Shown: positions 37,176 to 46,140 of the stretch, piece by piece
Layout: each line of letters starts with the position of its first letter
How positions within the stretch are numbered: position 1 is the first letter of the stretch
NCBI GenBank assembly: GCA_020847975.1
Contig: JADLBD010000144.1
Location: 117,168 to 181,167 of the forward strand
DNA length: 64,000 nucleotides
Source: Bryobacterales bacterium
GTDB lineage: Bacteria; Acidobacteriota; Terriglobia; Bryobacterales; Bryobacteraceae
Direction: 5' to 3'
Translations under genes and position numbers: made by a program
Notes under the pieces: generated by a model
Told to the model about the DNA's origin: nothing
Database searches by the model: none
The model's input: the letters and a program-made list of their open reading frames with translations, nothing else

Positions 37176-38564
37176 TTAACCAGTAAACGAAAATTGTCTC
37201 ACATTGTGAGACAAATCAAGAATTGCCGTTGCCGTCTTCTCCACAAACCAGCGGTCATGCGACACGAAGATCACAGCGCCGGGATACTGCCGCAGCGCGC
37301 CGGCCAGCGCCTCCTGAGCCTCCATCTCCAGGTGGTTCGTCGGCTCATCGAGCAGCAGCACGTTGTAGCCCCCCAACAGCAGCCGGGTCAGCGCCGTCTT
37401 GCTCCGCTCTCCCAGGCTCAGCAGCCTCAGCGGCTGGCCTACCAGGTCGCTGCGCAGTCTCAGACAGGCGAGCAGCGTTCGCACGGCTGTTTCATCGGGA
37501 CACACCTCCATACACACCTCGAGGGGCGTCTTGCTCTCTTCCAGATGTTCGTGCTCCTGTGCATAATACCCTACCCGGACTCCGCTGCCCCAGTGCAGCC
37601 TCCCGCGCCGCGGCGGAAGATCGCCCAGCAGCGCCCGCAGCAGAGTGGTCTTCCCGCTTCCGTTCGAACCCAGCACCGCCCACCGCTCGTTCCTATGTAC
37701 GAAAAAGCTCAGATCCTCGATCACCGGTGCCGCTTCGGCATATCCCACTGTCAACCCCTCGGCGTTCAGTACGAGTTCGGAACAATACGGCACATTCGAG
37801 AAATCGAGTTCCGGAATCCCCTGTTCCTCCCACGGCTTGGCAATCGTGGGCTCCAGTTTCTCCCGCTCCCTGAGAATGCGCCCTGTCCGCGCCACCTTCG
37901 CTGCCTTGCGCGCGTAGAAGTCCCTCGATTGGCGCATTCCCGGCGGAGCCTTCGCTACCTTCGCCGCCAGCCGTTGCCGCTTCTCCGCCGCGCTCTCCGC
38001 CGCGGCAATCCGCCGCTGCTGCGCTTCGTATTGGCCCCACTGCCGGCTCTCGCCTGCTTCCCGCTCCTCCATGGCGAAGCCATAGTTCCCGGCGTAGACT
38101 CGCACCGCGCCGCGCTCGATGGCGATGGTCCGCGTCGTCACCTCATTCAGGAACGCGCGGTCATGCGACACCACGACGCACGTGATCTTCTGCCGCATCA
38201 GCCACTGCGCCAGCCACTCCCGCGCCTCGAGGTCCAGATGGTTGGTGGGCTCATCGAGCAGCAGCAGATCCGCGCCCGCGCGCATCACCCGCGCCAGACC
38301 TTCTCGCGTGCGCTGCCCGCTCGAGAGTTCCTGCTCGGAAGGGCGGTGCAGCATCTCCGTGCTCAGCCCCTTCCGCCGCACGATCACTCCGCTGTCGGGC
38401 TCCAACTCACCCGCCAGCAGGCGCAGCAGCGTCGTCTTGCCGCTGCCGTTCGCGCCGGCAAGCCCGATGCGGTCGCCCGGATCAACGGCAAACGTCACGG
38501 CGCGCAACAAAGGCACGCCCGAAACATGACTGTAAGAAAGATTCTGAACGGAAAGCAAAGACAA
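37176..38564 (-). CDS. ABC-F family ATPase, compact NBD1 type
   Basis: A 462-residue protein with two ATP-binding domains and no membrane segment. NBD1: Walker A GANGSGKTT (37-45), LSSGQ signature (80-84), Walker B LLLDEPTNHLD (101-111); NBD2 has GSNGSGKTT, LSLGE and LLLDEPTNHLE. A charged linker with RQSRDFYARKAAKVARTGRILRERE-type residues lies between. Only about 35 residues separate Walker A from the signature in NBD1, far fewer than in EttA or Uup, as in the short ABC-F proteins linked to ribosome protection against antibiotics (Vga, Lsa, Msr). Resistance is therefore possible but not shown. Starts at TTG after AAGGAGG; a second TTG six bases on is an alternative. Confidence 0.85.
   Translation of the reverse strand: MSLLSVQNLSYSHVSGVPLLRAVTFAVDPGDRIGLAGANGSGKTTLLRLLAGELEPDSGVIVRRKGLSTEMLHRPSEQELSSGQRTREGLARVMRAGADLLLLDEPTNHLDLEAREWLAQWLMRQKITCVVVSHDRAFLNEVTTRTIAIERGAVRVYAGNYGFAMEEREAGESRQWGQYEAQQRRIAAAESAAEKRQRLAAKVAKAPPGMRQSRDFYARKAAKVARTGRILREREKLEPTIAKPWEEQGIPELDFSNVPYCSELVLNAEGLTVGYAEAAPVIEDLSFFVHRNERWAVLGSNGSGKTTLLRALLGDLPPRRGRLHWGSGVRVGYYAQEHEHLEESKTPLEVCMEVCPDETAVRTLLACLRLRSDLVGQPLRLLSLGERSKTALTRLLLGGYNVLLLDEPTNHLEMEAQEALAGALRQYPGAVIFVSHDRWFVEKTATAILDLSHNVRQFSFTG
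37194..37214. repeat. Perfect 10-bp-arm inverted repeat at the end of the ABC-F gene
   Basis: TTGTCTCACA and TGTGAGACAA around a single central base. On the minus strand it is followed by TTTT. It codes for the last residues LSHNVRQ of ABC-F and covers the -35 region of the receptor promoter, so it may be an operator or a terminator hairpin. Confidence 0.6.
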
Positions 38565-38667
38565 TTTCCTCCTTGCCGCTCACTGCGGCACAGGTTGCTA
38601 TGAGGCAATGGCTGGAAATGTGTCTTAGAGCTTCATTAGAGAACCGGGAGGTTCATCCCCGAGCATA

Positions 38668-39636
38668 TCAGCTTTTCAGCCGCAGGAAGAACCATGCCAG
38701 TCCCGTGACCAGCAGGAACGAGGCGGCCACGCGCGATGCCGCCGGCGCAATGCTTGAAAAGATGCGCGCCAGCCGGCTCAGCGGCAGAGCAAAGGCGGCA
38801 ATCGCCAGCGCCTCCGCCACGCCCATCCCGAACAACACCGGAAACGCCGCATACCCGGTCTCGGTTAGATAGAGCGCATACGACAGGCCATGAAACAAAC
38901 CCAGCACCGCCGCCACCGCCCATCGCTGCCCCGCCTGCGGCAGCGTCAGGATCTCCACAGCGAGATAAGCGATGGTCAACGCCAAAGCCGCCTCGACGAA
39001 CCGCGGAGCCGGATTCCACGGCGTAAGCGGAACAACCACCGCCGCCAACACCTCGCCTGCCACGAAGCACACCGTCAGCAGCAACAGTTCCTTCCGCCCG
39101 CGCGCCGCCAGCACCAGGCAGCCGAGAAACAGGATCGCCGCCGCGCTCGAGAACGCCCGCGCGAAGCCGGACCCCGACGCTGTCACGAACACCTCGAACG
39201 CCGTCGGCGGACGAAACCGGATCTGCGCCTTCGGGTTGGCGTAATCAAACACCGCCTGGTCCGACTTGTCGCCCATATAGGCGTGGATCAGGTGCACGTG
39301 GTTCGGCACCGTCACCTGGTAGAACGTGCACACCACATCGACAATCTCCACCGGCGCGGGCCACTCGTACACCCCCTTGCAGCGATACGCTCCGTCACCC
39401 GGGTCCTCGTGGCAGCTCTTCTCGACCAGTTTCCCCTTCACGCCGGCGCTCTCGAACGTGATGTTGTCGAAAAGCGTCTTCTCCGCGCTCTGGATGTGCT
39501 GAATTTCATACAGCGGCATCCGCAAATCGTAGGTGGCGCGGCTGCCCTCCACCCGCAGATCCGCGCTCGACATGCTGATGACGTGGGCCTGCGCGAGGCA
39601 AGCCGCGGCAAGAGAAAGAAGAAACGCGCGCTTCAT
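38668..39636 (-). CDS. HupE/UreJ-like membrane protein with exported N-terminal domain
   Basis: A 322-residue protein: signal peptide (AFLLSLAAACLAQA), about 140 periplasmic residues rich in beta structure, then six or so TM helices starting ALLFLGCLVL-like and including FHGLSYALYL. The HGL motif in a helix and the overall arrangement are those of HupE/UreJ-2 proteins, whose relatives are nickel or metal permeases; metal transport is inferred. Its ATG overlaps the AI-2E TGA (ATGA), so it is the last gene of the minus-strand run. An ATG within a longer open frame (to 40320) is used because the frame upstream lies inside the AI-2E gene. Confidence 0.72.
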   Translation of the reverse strand: MKRAFLLSLAAACLAQAHVISMSSADLRVEGSRATYDLRMPLYEIQHIQSAEKTLFDNITFESAGVKGKLVEKSCHEDPGDGAYRCKGVYEWPAPVEIVDVVCTFYQVTVPNHVHLIHAYMGDKSDQAVFDYANPKAQIRFRPPTAFEVFVTASGSGFARAFSSAAAILFLGCLVLAARGRKELLLLTVCFVAGEVLAAVVVPLTPWNPAPRFVEAALALTIAYLAVEILTLPQAGQRWAVAAVLGLFHGLSYALYLTETGYAAFPVLFGMGVAEALAIAAFALPLSRLARIFSSIAPAASRVAASFLLVTGLAWFFLRLKS

Positions 39637-40667
39637 GACACAGCCCGCGTCGACCGGATATACACAATGCGCAGAGTAGCCAGCACGGGAACCGAGAATA
39701 TCATGCCGGCGATGCCCGCCAGTTGTTCCCCCGCCAGCGCGCCGAAGACGATCAGCAGCGGATGCAGCTTCAATCCGCTGCCCAGCAGAAACGGCTGCAG
39801 GACGTAATCCTGAAACAGCCGGTAAAGGAGGAAGAACACGATCATGGCTCCCACATGCGGATACCCCGAGACAAACGCCACCACGCAGGCAACGGTTCCA
39901 GCCGTCAAAGGGCCGATGACCGGGATGAACTCGAGCACCGCCGCGATGGTGGCGAGCAGCGCCGCGTACGGAACGGCTAATACCTGGAAGAACAGGAGGT
40001 AGGCAAGAAATGTCGCCATGCTCAACAGGAACAGCGCGCGGATGTACTGCGCCAGCATGCGGTGCACGTCGTCGAGGAGGCCTTGTACAAATCCCTCCTC
40101 GGCGCGGCTCACCAGGCCCATCACCTGTTCGCGCAACTCCGCCGCGTCCTTCAGAAAGAAGAAACTCAGGATGGGCACCAGCACCGCGAAGCCGAGATTG
40201 CCGATGGCCCCGATCACCTGCGACACCGCGGTGCGCAGCATGGGCAGCGCCGATTCGAGCCCCGCCGCCAGTTGTTCCTGAATCGCTTCGAGCACCTGTC
40301 CGCGCACCGGTTCGAGCCACGGCGGCAGCGGAGCCTTCGATAGATTACCCGCGCCCTGCACGAGGTCCGGCATGCGCGCGATCAGGTTCGCCGCTTCCTG
40401 CGATGCCCGCGACCCCACGGCCGCCGCCACGCCGATCAGCGTGGCGATCAGCACGACATACACAATCGCCAGCGACAGCAGGCGCGAGAGTCTCCCTTGC
40501 GCAAACCGGTCCACCCGCGATACCACCGGCCACAGCAGGTAGGCGAAGAACACGGCCAGCAGGAACACCAGTATTGTGCGCCGCGTGTAGTACAGGAAAG
40601 CAAAGAACCCCACCGTGAGAAGAGCGGACCACGTGACGCGGACAGCTTTCGGTTCAACGCCCAGCAT
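39633..40667 (-). CDS. AI-2E family transporter
   Basis: A 344-residue inner-membrane protein with about eight TM helices, of the AI-2E/UPF0118 family. FLYYTRRTILVFLLAVFFAYLLWPVV, then a cytoplasmic stretch, a C-terminal group with EFIPVIGPLTAG and the conserved pattern LQPFLLGSGLKLHPLLIVFGALAGEQLAGIAGM are family marks. Members export small molecules or sodium/protons; the name does not prove autoinducer transport. It begins ten bases after the zinc-ribbon gene stop and overlaps the HupE-like gene by ATGA, so all are one operon. Confidence 0.9.
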   Translation of the reverse strand: MLGVEPKAVRVTWSALLTVGFFAFLYYTRRTILVFLLAVFFAYLLWPVVSRVDRFAQGRLSRLLSLAIVYVVLIATLIGVAAAVGSRASQEAANLIARMPDLVQGAGNLSKAPLPPWLEPVRGQVLEAIQEQLAAGLESALPMLRTAVSQVIGAIGNLGFAVLVPILSFFFLKDAAELREQVMGLVSRAEEGFVQGLLDDVHRMLAQYIRALFLLSMATFLAYLLFFQVLAVPYAALLATIAAVLEFIPVIGPLTAGTVACVVAFVSGYPHVGAMIVFFLLYRLFQDYVLQPFLLGSGLKLHPLLIVFGALAGEQLAGIAGMIFSVPVLATLRIVYIRSTRAVS

Positions 40668-40676
40668 CGAAGTGAA

Positions 40677-41408
40677 TCAGGCGTTTTCGTCGATCAGAAC
40701 CGGTGGATTGTAGTACAGGATGCGCTTGCACGATTCGCAAAAAATGATGCCGTCTAAAGCCTGCCGCAGTTCCTGCATCACCTGTGGGCGGATGGTCATG
40801 TTGCATGCCGTGCAGCGGCCTTCCGCCGCCTCCGCCACGGCGACGCCCGCGCTTCGCTTCCGGATCCGCTCGTAGTTGGAGATGTAGTCCTTCCGCGCTG
40901 CCGCCGCGGCTTGCGTGCGCGCTGCTTTCACCTGCTCCAATTCCTTGCGATGGGCTTCGGTCTTCTCGAGCGCTGCCTTCTTTTCGGCCTCCACCTGAGT
41001 CGCCTCGAGCGCCAGAGCCGCCTCGGCCTTCTTCACGTTCTGATCGAGCGGTTCGGATTCGGTCATCAATTCGAGAATCCGGTCCTCGAACCCCCGGATT
41101 TCCTTGTTGCAGTAGTCAATCTCGGTCTGGAACGCGCGGTACTGTTCGTTCGTCTTTGCCGAGGTCATCTGATCCTTCAGCTTGGAGATCTTCTGCTCCT
41201 GCACTTTGATGTCGTCGTCCAGGCGCTTGCGCTCCTTCTGGTTGGCGGCGAGAGCGGCGCGATCCACTTCCAGGCGCCGCTTGTGGGCATCCAGTGCTTT
41301 CGCAATTTCCGCGATCCGCTTCGGCAGGACCGCGATCTCTTTTTGAAGCTCAGCGCTTCTCTGATCCAGACTTTGAATCTTCAGGATCAGCTCTAAGTCC
41401 GTACTCAT
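40677..41408 (-). CDS. Coiled-coil protein with C-terminal C4 zinc ribbon
   Basis: A 243-residue protein. Residues 1-185 form a long antiparallel coiled coil (LELILKIQSLDQRSAELQKEI, then repeated KAEAALALEATQ heptads). The C terminus has CTACNMTIRPQVMQEL and IIFCESCKRILYY, two CxxC pairs that make a zinc ribbon (zf-RING_7/CT398-like family). Such proteins may bind RNA or DNA or help protein targeting; the role here is open. It starts 3 bp after the MurJ stop, in an operon. The start codon lies inside a 14-bp palindrome, and TACAAT is 10 nt upstream, so an internal promoter is possible. Confidence 0.85.
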   Translation of the reverse strand: MSTDLELILKIQSLDQRSAELQKEIAVLPKRIAEIAKALDAHKRRLEVDRAALAANQKERKRLDDDIKVQEQKISKLKDQMTSAKTNEQYRAFQTEIDYCNKEIRGFEDRILELMTESEPLDQNVKKAEAALALEATQVEAEKKAALEKTEAHRKELEQVKAARTQAAAAARKDYISNYERIRKRSAGVAVAEAAEGRCTACNMTIRPQVMQELRQALDGIIFCESCKRILYYNPPVLIDENA

Positions 41409-41418
41409 TAGCTAATGA
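41405..41418. repeat. 14-bp palindrome over a stop/start junction
   Basis: TCATTAGCTAATGA, perfectly palindromic, contains the ATG of the zinc-ribbon gene and the stop of MurJ. Could be chance or a translational control hairpin. Confidence 0.4.
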
Positions 41419-43010
41419 ATTGTATCACGCCCGCGCCGCAGCCTACCCGCCAGGGGCGCGGCCAAAGTCTTTACGGCGGGCTCGAGTTCGGGGATCGCCA
41501 ACTGCTTCGCGACCGCGTAGAACACCAGGATGCCGGACGGAATGGCCAGCGCCAGGACGCCGAGAAACGCCGCGCGGGTCATGCCGAAGCGGCCGAGCAC
41601 CAGCGCGTTGATGCCCGAGACCAGCACCCCCATCGCCACGGCGGCCACGGTCACCTTCCACAGGCTTGCCACCAGCGCCCGGCCGTAGATGCCCGCCAGT
41701 TTCGCCCGCAGGATGGTGAATTGCACGACGAAACTGAACAGGGCCACCGCCGCCGTGCTCAGCGCCAGTCCGCTCTGCCCGAAGCCGAATCGCCCCGTGA
41801 GCGTTGTGGCCACTTCATAGTTGATCAGCACGGAGGCGAGCGAGATGAGCATCGGCGTCAGCGCATCGTTCAACGCATAGAACGCCGGCGTCAACAGCTT
41901 GACCCCCGCGTATCCCAGCAGGCCGATGGCAAAGTAGGAAAGCGCGTCCGCCGTCTGCTGCGTGTCGTAGAGTTCAAACCGCCCGCCTTGATAGATGGCT
42001 CCGATGATGGATTGCCCCAGCACCACGAGCCCTACCGAAGATGGGATGGTCAGCAGAAACACCGTCGCCAGCGAGCGGGACAGCGTCTGGCGGAACTCGT
42101 TGAAGTTCCCCTCCGCCGCGCTGCGCGAAATCGAGGGCAGCGTTGCCGTCGCCATCGCCACGCCGAACAGGCCGAGCGGCAGTTGCATGAAGCGGAATGC
42201 GTAGCCGAGCCAGCTTACCGGCCCATCGGCTCCGCGTACGGGGTCCACGAGCGAGGCGGCAAGATTCGTGTTCACCACCAGGTTGATCTGCACGGCTGCG
42301 TTGCCGAGAATGGCGGGTCCCATCAGGGTGATGATGCGGCGCAGTCCCGCGTCAGCCCAATCAAACGCCGGGCGGAAGCGGAATCCGGAGCGGTAGAGAC
42401 TCGGCAGTTGCCACAGCAGTTGCAATGCCCCGCCGAGAACGACGCCGTAACCCATTCCTTCAATCGGCGCAAGCCCGATGTGCGGACCGGCCCAGAATCC
42501 GAGGAGAAGGCCGACGGTTACCGAGCCGATATTGAACATGGTGGAGGCGAGCGCCGGAACTCCGAAGATGCCGCACGCGTTCAGCACGCCCATCGCCTGC
42601 GCCGCCAGCGCTACCAGCAGCAGGAAGGGGAACATGATCCGCGTCATCCTGACCGCGAGTTCAAACTTGCCGGGGATGTGGTGAAACCCCGGCGCCAGCA
42701 GATCCACCAGCGCCGGAGCGAACACCATGCCGAGCCCGCAAATGATGCCCACGAGGATGATGATGGCTGTCGAGACGAGGTTCGATAATGCCGCGGCTTC
42801 CTTCCGCCCGCGAGTCGTCAGATACTCGGTGAAGATGGGGACGAAGGCCGAAGAGAGCGCCCCTTCGGCAAACAGGTCGCGGGTGAGGTTGGGAATGCGA
42901 AAGCCGAGCAGAAAGGCGTCATTCACCAGGCCCGCGCCGAACAGCCGCGCCATGACGATCTCGCGGATGAGTCCCGTGACGCGGCTCATCGCGATGGCTA
43001 AAGACGTCAC
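41412..43010 (-). CDS. murJ: MurJ lipid II flippase
   Basis: A polytopic inner-membrane protein of about 532 residues from the GTG at 43010, with 13-14 TM helices. MARLFGAGLVNDAFLLGFRIPNLTRDLFAEGALSSAFVPIF is the diagnostic MurJ stretch; later YYAFSAMG-like and WLGYAFRFMQLPLGLFGVA segments also fit. MurJ moves lipid II across the membrane for peptidoglycan synthesis. The frame is open upstream with ATPSTSESIVRSAGVTS, a sequence that matches MurJ N termini, so the real start may be one of the rarer codons (ATT at 43028 or ATC at 43061) between the M20 stop and 43010. It is in the minus-strand run after the M20 gene. Confidence 0.88.
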   Translation of the reverse strand: MTSLAIAMSRVTGLIREIVMARLFGAGLVNDAFLLGFRIPNLTRDLFAEGALSSAFVPIFTEYLTTRGRKEAAALSNLVSTAIIILVGIICGLGMVFAPALVDLLAPGFHHIPGKFELAVRMTRIMFPFLLLVALAAQAMGVLNACGIFGVPALASTMFNIGSVTVGLLLGFWAGPHIGLAPIEGMGYGVVLGGALQLLWQLPSLYRSGFRFRPAFDWADAGLRRIITLMGPAILGNAAVQINLVVNTNLAASLVDPVRGADGPVSWLGYAFRFMQLPLGLFGVAMATATLPSISRSAAEGNFNEFRQTLSRSLATVFLLTIPSSVGLVVLGQSIIGAIYQGGRFELYDTQQTADALSYFAIGLLGYAGVKLLTPAFYALNDALTPMLISLASVLINYEVATTLTGRFGFGQSGLALSTAAVALFSFVVQFTILRAKLAGIYGRALVASLWKVTVAAVAMGVLVSGINALVLGRFGMTRAAFLGVLALAIPSGILVFYAVAKQLAIPELEPAVKTLAAPLAGRLRRGRDTIH

Positions 43011-43075
43011 CCCCGCCGATCGGACAATGCTTTCGGAGGTGGAAGGGGTCGCGTCTTTGATCTGTGCCGCCGTCG

Positions 43076-44443
43076 CTATGCTCCGTAGTCTTCAAAGAAT
43101 TCGGCGATCGTCAGGATGCCGGTGTAGTAGTTCTTCAGGTTGTACTTCTCATTCGGCGAGTGCAGGCCGTCATCCGGCAGTCCGAAGCCCATGAGGACGG
43201 TGGGAATGCCGAGATGCGTGGCGAAGTCGCCGACGATTGGGATGGACCCGCCGGAACGTGTAAAGACAGTGGGACGGCCCAGCGTGCGGGCAAACACCCG
43301 CGCGGCAACGGCAATCGCCGGATGGTCCGGGTTCACGACAATGGCCGGCCCGGAGCTTAAAACACGAAGCTCGAGTTTTGTTCCGGCCGGGGTGTTGGCC
43401 GCCAGGAATTCCCGGAAGGCGGCGATCACTTTGTCCGGGTCCTGTTCAGGCACGAGGCGGAAGCTGACCTTTGCGGTCGCCTTGGCGGGGATGACTGTTT
43501 TCGCTCCGGCGGCAGTGAAGCCGCCCGCGATCCCGTGGACCTCCATGGTGGGCCGCGCCCAGGTCCGTTCCAGCACGGAGAAGCCCGGTTCTCCCGTGAG
43601 TTGTGTCGAACCTACTTCCTTCTGCAGGAACTCACTCTCGTCAAACGGCAGGCTCTTCCAGGATTCGAGTTCGGCGGGCGCCGGGGCCTCCACCTCGTCA
43701 TAGATGCCGGGGATTTGAATGACGCCGGCGGCGTTCTTTGCCTTGGCCAGGACTTCGATGAGTCCGTACACCGCGTTCGGAGCCGCTCCGCCGTAGAGGC
43801 CCGAATGCAGGTCGCGCGCGGGGCCGGTGCACTCCACTTCCGTGTACACGAGGCCCCGCAGCCCGATGCACAGCGTGGGAATTCCCTCGGCATAGAGTGC
43901 CGTGTCCGAGACCAGCGCCACGTCCGCCTTCAACTTGCCCTTGTGCAGGGGGACGTACTTCGCAATCGACCAGCCGCCCACTTCCTCTTCGCCCTCGATG
44001 AGGAACTTGACGTTGAGCGGAAGGCTGCCGCCATGGAGCGCGCGCAACGCCTCGACGGCCTTGATGTGCATGTACATCTGGCCCTTGTCGTCCGCCGAGC
44101 CGCGCGCATAGAGGTTGCCGTCGCGAACGGTGGGCTCGAAGGGCGGAGTGTGCCACAACTCGAGCGGATCCGGCGGCTGCACGTCGTAGTGGCCGTAGCA
44201 GAGGACCGTGGGCTTCCCGGGCGCATGGAGCCAGTCGGCGTACACCAGCGGGTGCTTCTCCGTGGGGATGATCTCCACGTTCTCGAGGCCCGCCTCTGTC
44301 AATCGCGCGGCCACATACTGCGCGGCCCGCAGCACATCCGGCGTATGCTCGGGCAGTGTGCTGATGCTCGGGATGCGCAGAAACGCGTTCAATTCTTCGA
44401 GGAGCCGCTCCTCGTTCTCGCGAACATAGGTTTCCAGTTGCAT
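43076..44443 (-). CDS. M20 family dipeptidase
   Basis: A 455-residue M20/PepV-type peptidase. GHYDVQPPDPLELW is the metal site with the first zinc ligands; RGSADDKGQMYMHIKA contains the bridging aspartate, and EGEEEVGGWS the catalytic glutamate plus ligand. The lid domain (about 200-310) lies in the middle and the final ligand is in LIGNYY-like end sequence. It would split dipeptides, using two zinc ions in the cytoplasm. The ATG at 44443 was chosen from a longer open frame because it opens the expected VRENEERLLEELNAFLRIPSIS helix. TATAAT lies 18 nt upstream, a short leader. Divergent from the acyl-CoA ligase gene. Confidence 0.9.
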   Translation of the reverse strand: MQLETYVRENEERLLEELNAFLRIPSISTLPEHTPDVLRAAQYVAARLTEAGLENVEIIPTEKHPLVYADWLHAPGKPTVLCYGHYDVQPPDPLELWHTPPFEPTVRDGNLYARGSADDKGQMYMHIKAVEALRALHGGSLPLNVKFLIEGEEEVGGWSIAKYVPLHKGKLKADVALVSDTALYAEGIPTLCIGLRGLVYTEVECTGPARDLHSGLYGGAAPNAVYGLIEVLAKAKNAAGVIQIPGIYDEVEAPAPAELESWKSLPFDESEFLQKEVGSTQLTGEPGFSVLERTWARPTMEVHGIAGGFTAAGAKTVIPAKATAKVSFRLVPEQDPDKVIAAFREFLAANTPAGTKLELRVLSSGPAIVVNPDHPAIAVAARVFARTLGRPTVFTRSGGSIPIVGDFATHLGIPTVLMGFGLPDDGLHSPNEKYNLKNYYTGILTIAEFFEDYGA

Positions 44444-44541
44444 GGATCGGGTGTGTGGACCATTATAGCGGCGCCATGCAGGGAGCGCAGTCCACGCAAA
44501 AGGCGTGCGCCGACTATGTACACTATGGGAACGGCGAACCC

Positions 44542-46131
44542 ATGAACGTACCACTCACTCCCATCCGCTTTCTCTACCGGGCCATGGATCTGTTTGCCCG
44601 CAAGGTAGGGATCGTGTCCGGAACCCGCACGTTTACTTATGGCGAGTTCGGCGAACGCGCTCTGAAACTCGCCAGCGCCCTCGCGCGCGGCGGGGTCGCC
44701 AAGGGAGACCGCGTGGCGCTGCTCAGCTTCAACAACCACCAGTTGCTGGAGAGCTACTACGGCGTTCCGCTTGCCGGAGGCATTGTGATGCCGCTCAACG
44801 TGCGGCTGTCGATTCAGGAACTGGCGCCGATCCTCAACCACTCGGGGGCCAATGTGCTGCTGTTTGAGAACGACTTCCTTCCCATTGTCGAGCAGTTGCA
44901 GAACGCCTGCGGCAGCATCCAGCGCTACATCACGCTCGATGAGAAGGCGGGGCCCGCCGGCATGACGTACGAGGAATTGCTCGATCAGGGCAGCCCGGAC
45001 TACATCGACTACATGGACGTGGACGAGAACGCCGTGGCCGAGTTGTTCTACACCAGCGGCAGCACGGGCGCGCCGAAGGGTGTCATGCTCACCCACCGGA
45101 CACTGTACCTTCACGCCATGAGCGTCGCGACGCTGGTGGGCGACCCGAAGGACCTCATCGACCTGCACACGATTCCGCTGTTCCACGCCAACGGCTGGGG
45201 ACGGCCGCAGTCTTCGACGTTGCTCGGATCGAAGCAGGTGATGGTGCGGCGCTTCGAGCCCACGGGAGTGTTGCGGCTGATCGAGGAACACCGCGCCACG
45301 GAGATGAGCCTGGTGCCGACGATGGCGAACGCGCTGCTCAACGCGCCCGATCGAGCGCAGTTCGATCTCTCGAGCCTGCGGCGCGTGATGGTGGGCGGCG
45401 CGGCCGCTTCGCCCGAACTGGTGGCCCGCATGGAAGAGGCGTTCCGCTGCGAGATCATATCAGGGTACGGAATGACGGAGACGTGCCCCGTGCTGACCAC
45501 CGCGCGCGCCAAGGGCACCATAGATGAGTCGGACGACAAGGCGCGCCACCGGAGGCGCGCGATGGCGGGATGGGCCGTTCCGGGAGTAGAGGTGCGCGTG
45601 GTGGACGTGAACATGCAAACGGTCCCGCGCGATTCGAAGACAATCGGCGAAGTGGTGGCGCGCGGGGACCATCTGATGGCGGGCTATTTCAAGGACCCCG
45701 CGGCCACGGCCATGACCATCGAGAATCATTGGATCCACACCGGCGACATGGCGTTCTGGGATGAAGAAGGCTACATCCAGATTGTGGACCGGAAGAAGGA
45801 GATCATCATCAGCGGCGGGGAGAACATCTCGTCCATCGAGGTGGAGAAGGCGATCGGCGCGCACCCCGCCGTCTATGAATGCGCCGTGGTGGCCGCTCCC
45901 GATGAGAAGTGGGGCGAGGTGCCGGCCGCGGCGGTGGTGTTGAAACCCGGCATGGAACTCACCGCCGAGGAACTCACCGAGTTCCTTTCGGGCAGTCTCG
46001 GGCGTTTCAAACTGCCGAAGATCATCGAATTCTATGAGGACCACCTGCCGAAGACCGGCACGGGGAAGATCCGCAAGCTGGTGATCAAGGAGAAGTTCTG
46101 GGCGGGAAAAGAAAAGCGGGTGCAGGGATAA
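44542..46131 (+). CDS. Long-chain acyl-CoA ligase (AMP-forming)
   Basis: A 529-residue ANL enzyme. YTSGSTGAPKG (about 170-180) is the phosphate-binding motif, GYGMTETCPV the adenine motif, and the C-terminal domain shows GDMAFWDEEGYIQIVDRKKEIIISGGENISS and TGTGKIRKLVIKEKF, including the catalytic lysine. It activates a fatty or other carboxylic acid through an acyl-AMP to acyl-CoA. The size and sequence style fit medium/long-chain ligases; the substrate is not readable. The ATG at 44542 was used because earlier in-frame ATGs lie before the TACACT box (44519-44524). The PrmA gene starts 9 bp after its stop. Confidence 0.9.
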   Translation: MNVPLTPIRFLYRAMDLFARKVGIVSGTRTFTYGEFGERALKLASALARGGVAKGDRVALLSFNNHQLLESYYGVPLAGGIVMPLNVRLSIQELAPILNHSGANVLLFENDFLPIVEQLQNACGSIQRYITLDEKAGPAGMTYEELLDQGSPDYIDYMDVDENAVAELFYTSGSTGAPKGVMLTHRTLYLHAMSVATLVGDPKDLIDLHTIPLFHANGWGRPQSSTLLGSKQVMVRRFEPTGVLRLIEEHRATEMSLVPTMANALLNAPDRAQFDLSSLRRVMVGGAAASPELVARMEEAFRCEIISGYGMTETCPVLTTARAKGTIDESDDKARHRRRAMAGWAVPGVEVRVVDVNMQTVPRDSKTIGEVVARGDHLMAGYFKDPAATAMTIENHWIHTGDMAFWDEEGYIQIVDRKKEIIISGGENISSIEVEKAIGAHPAVYECAVVAAPDEKWGEVPAAAVVLKPGMELTAEELTEFLSGSLGRFKLPKIIEFYEDHLPKTGTGKIRKLVIKEKFWAGKEKRVQG

Positions 46132-46132
46132 T
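46127..46132 (+). promoter_or_regulatory. Weak -10-like box before prmA
   Basis: GATAAT spans the stop of the ligase gene and ends 8 nt before the ATG at 46141. Spacing matches the leaderless pattern but the first base is off consensus. Confidence 0.35.
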
Positions 46133-46140
46133 TACGGGTC

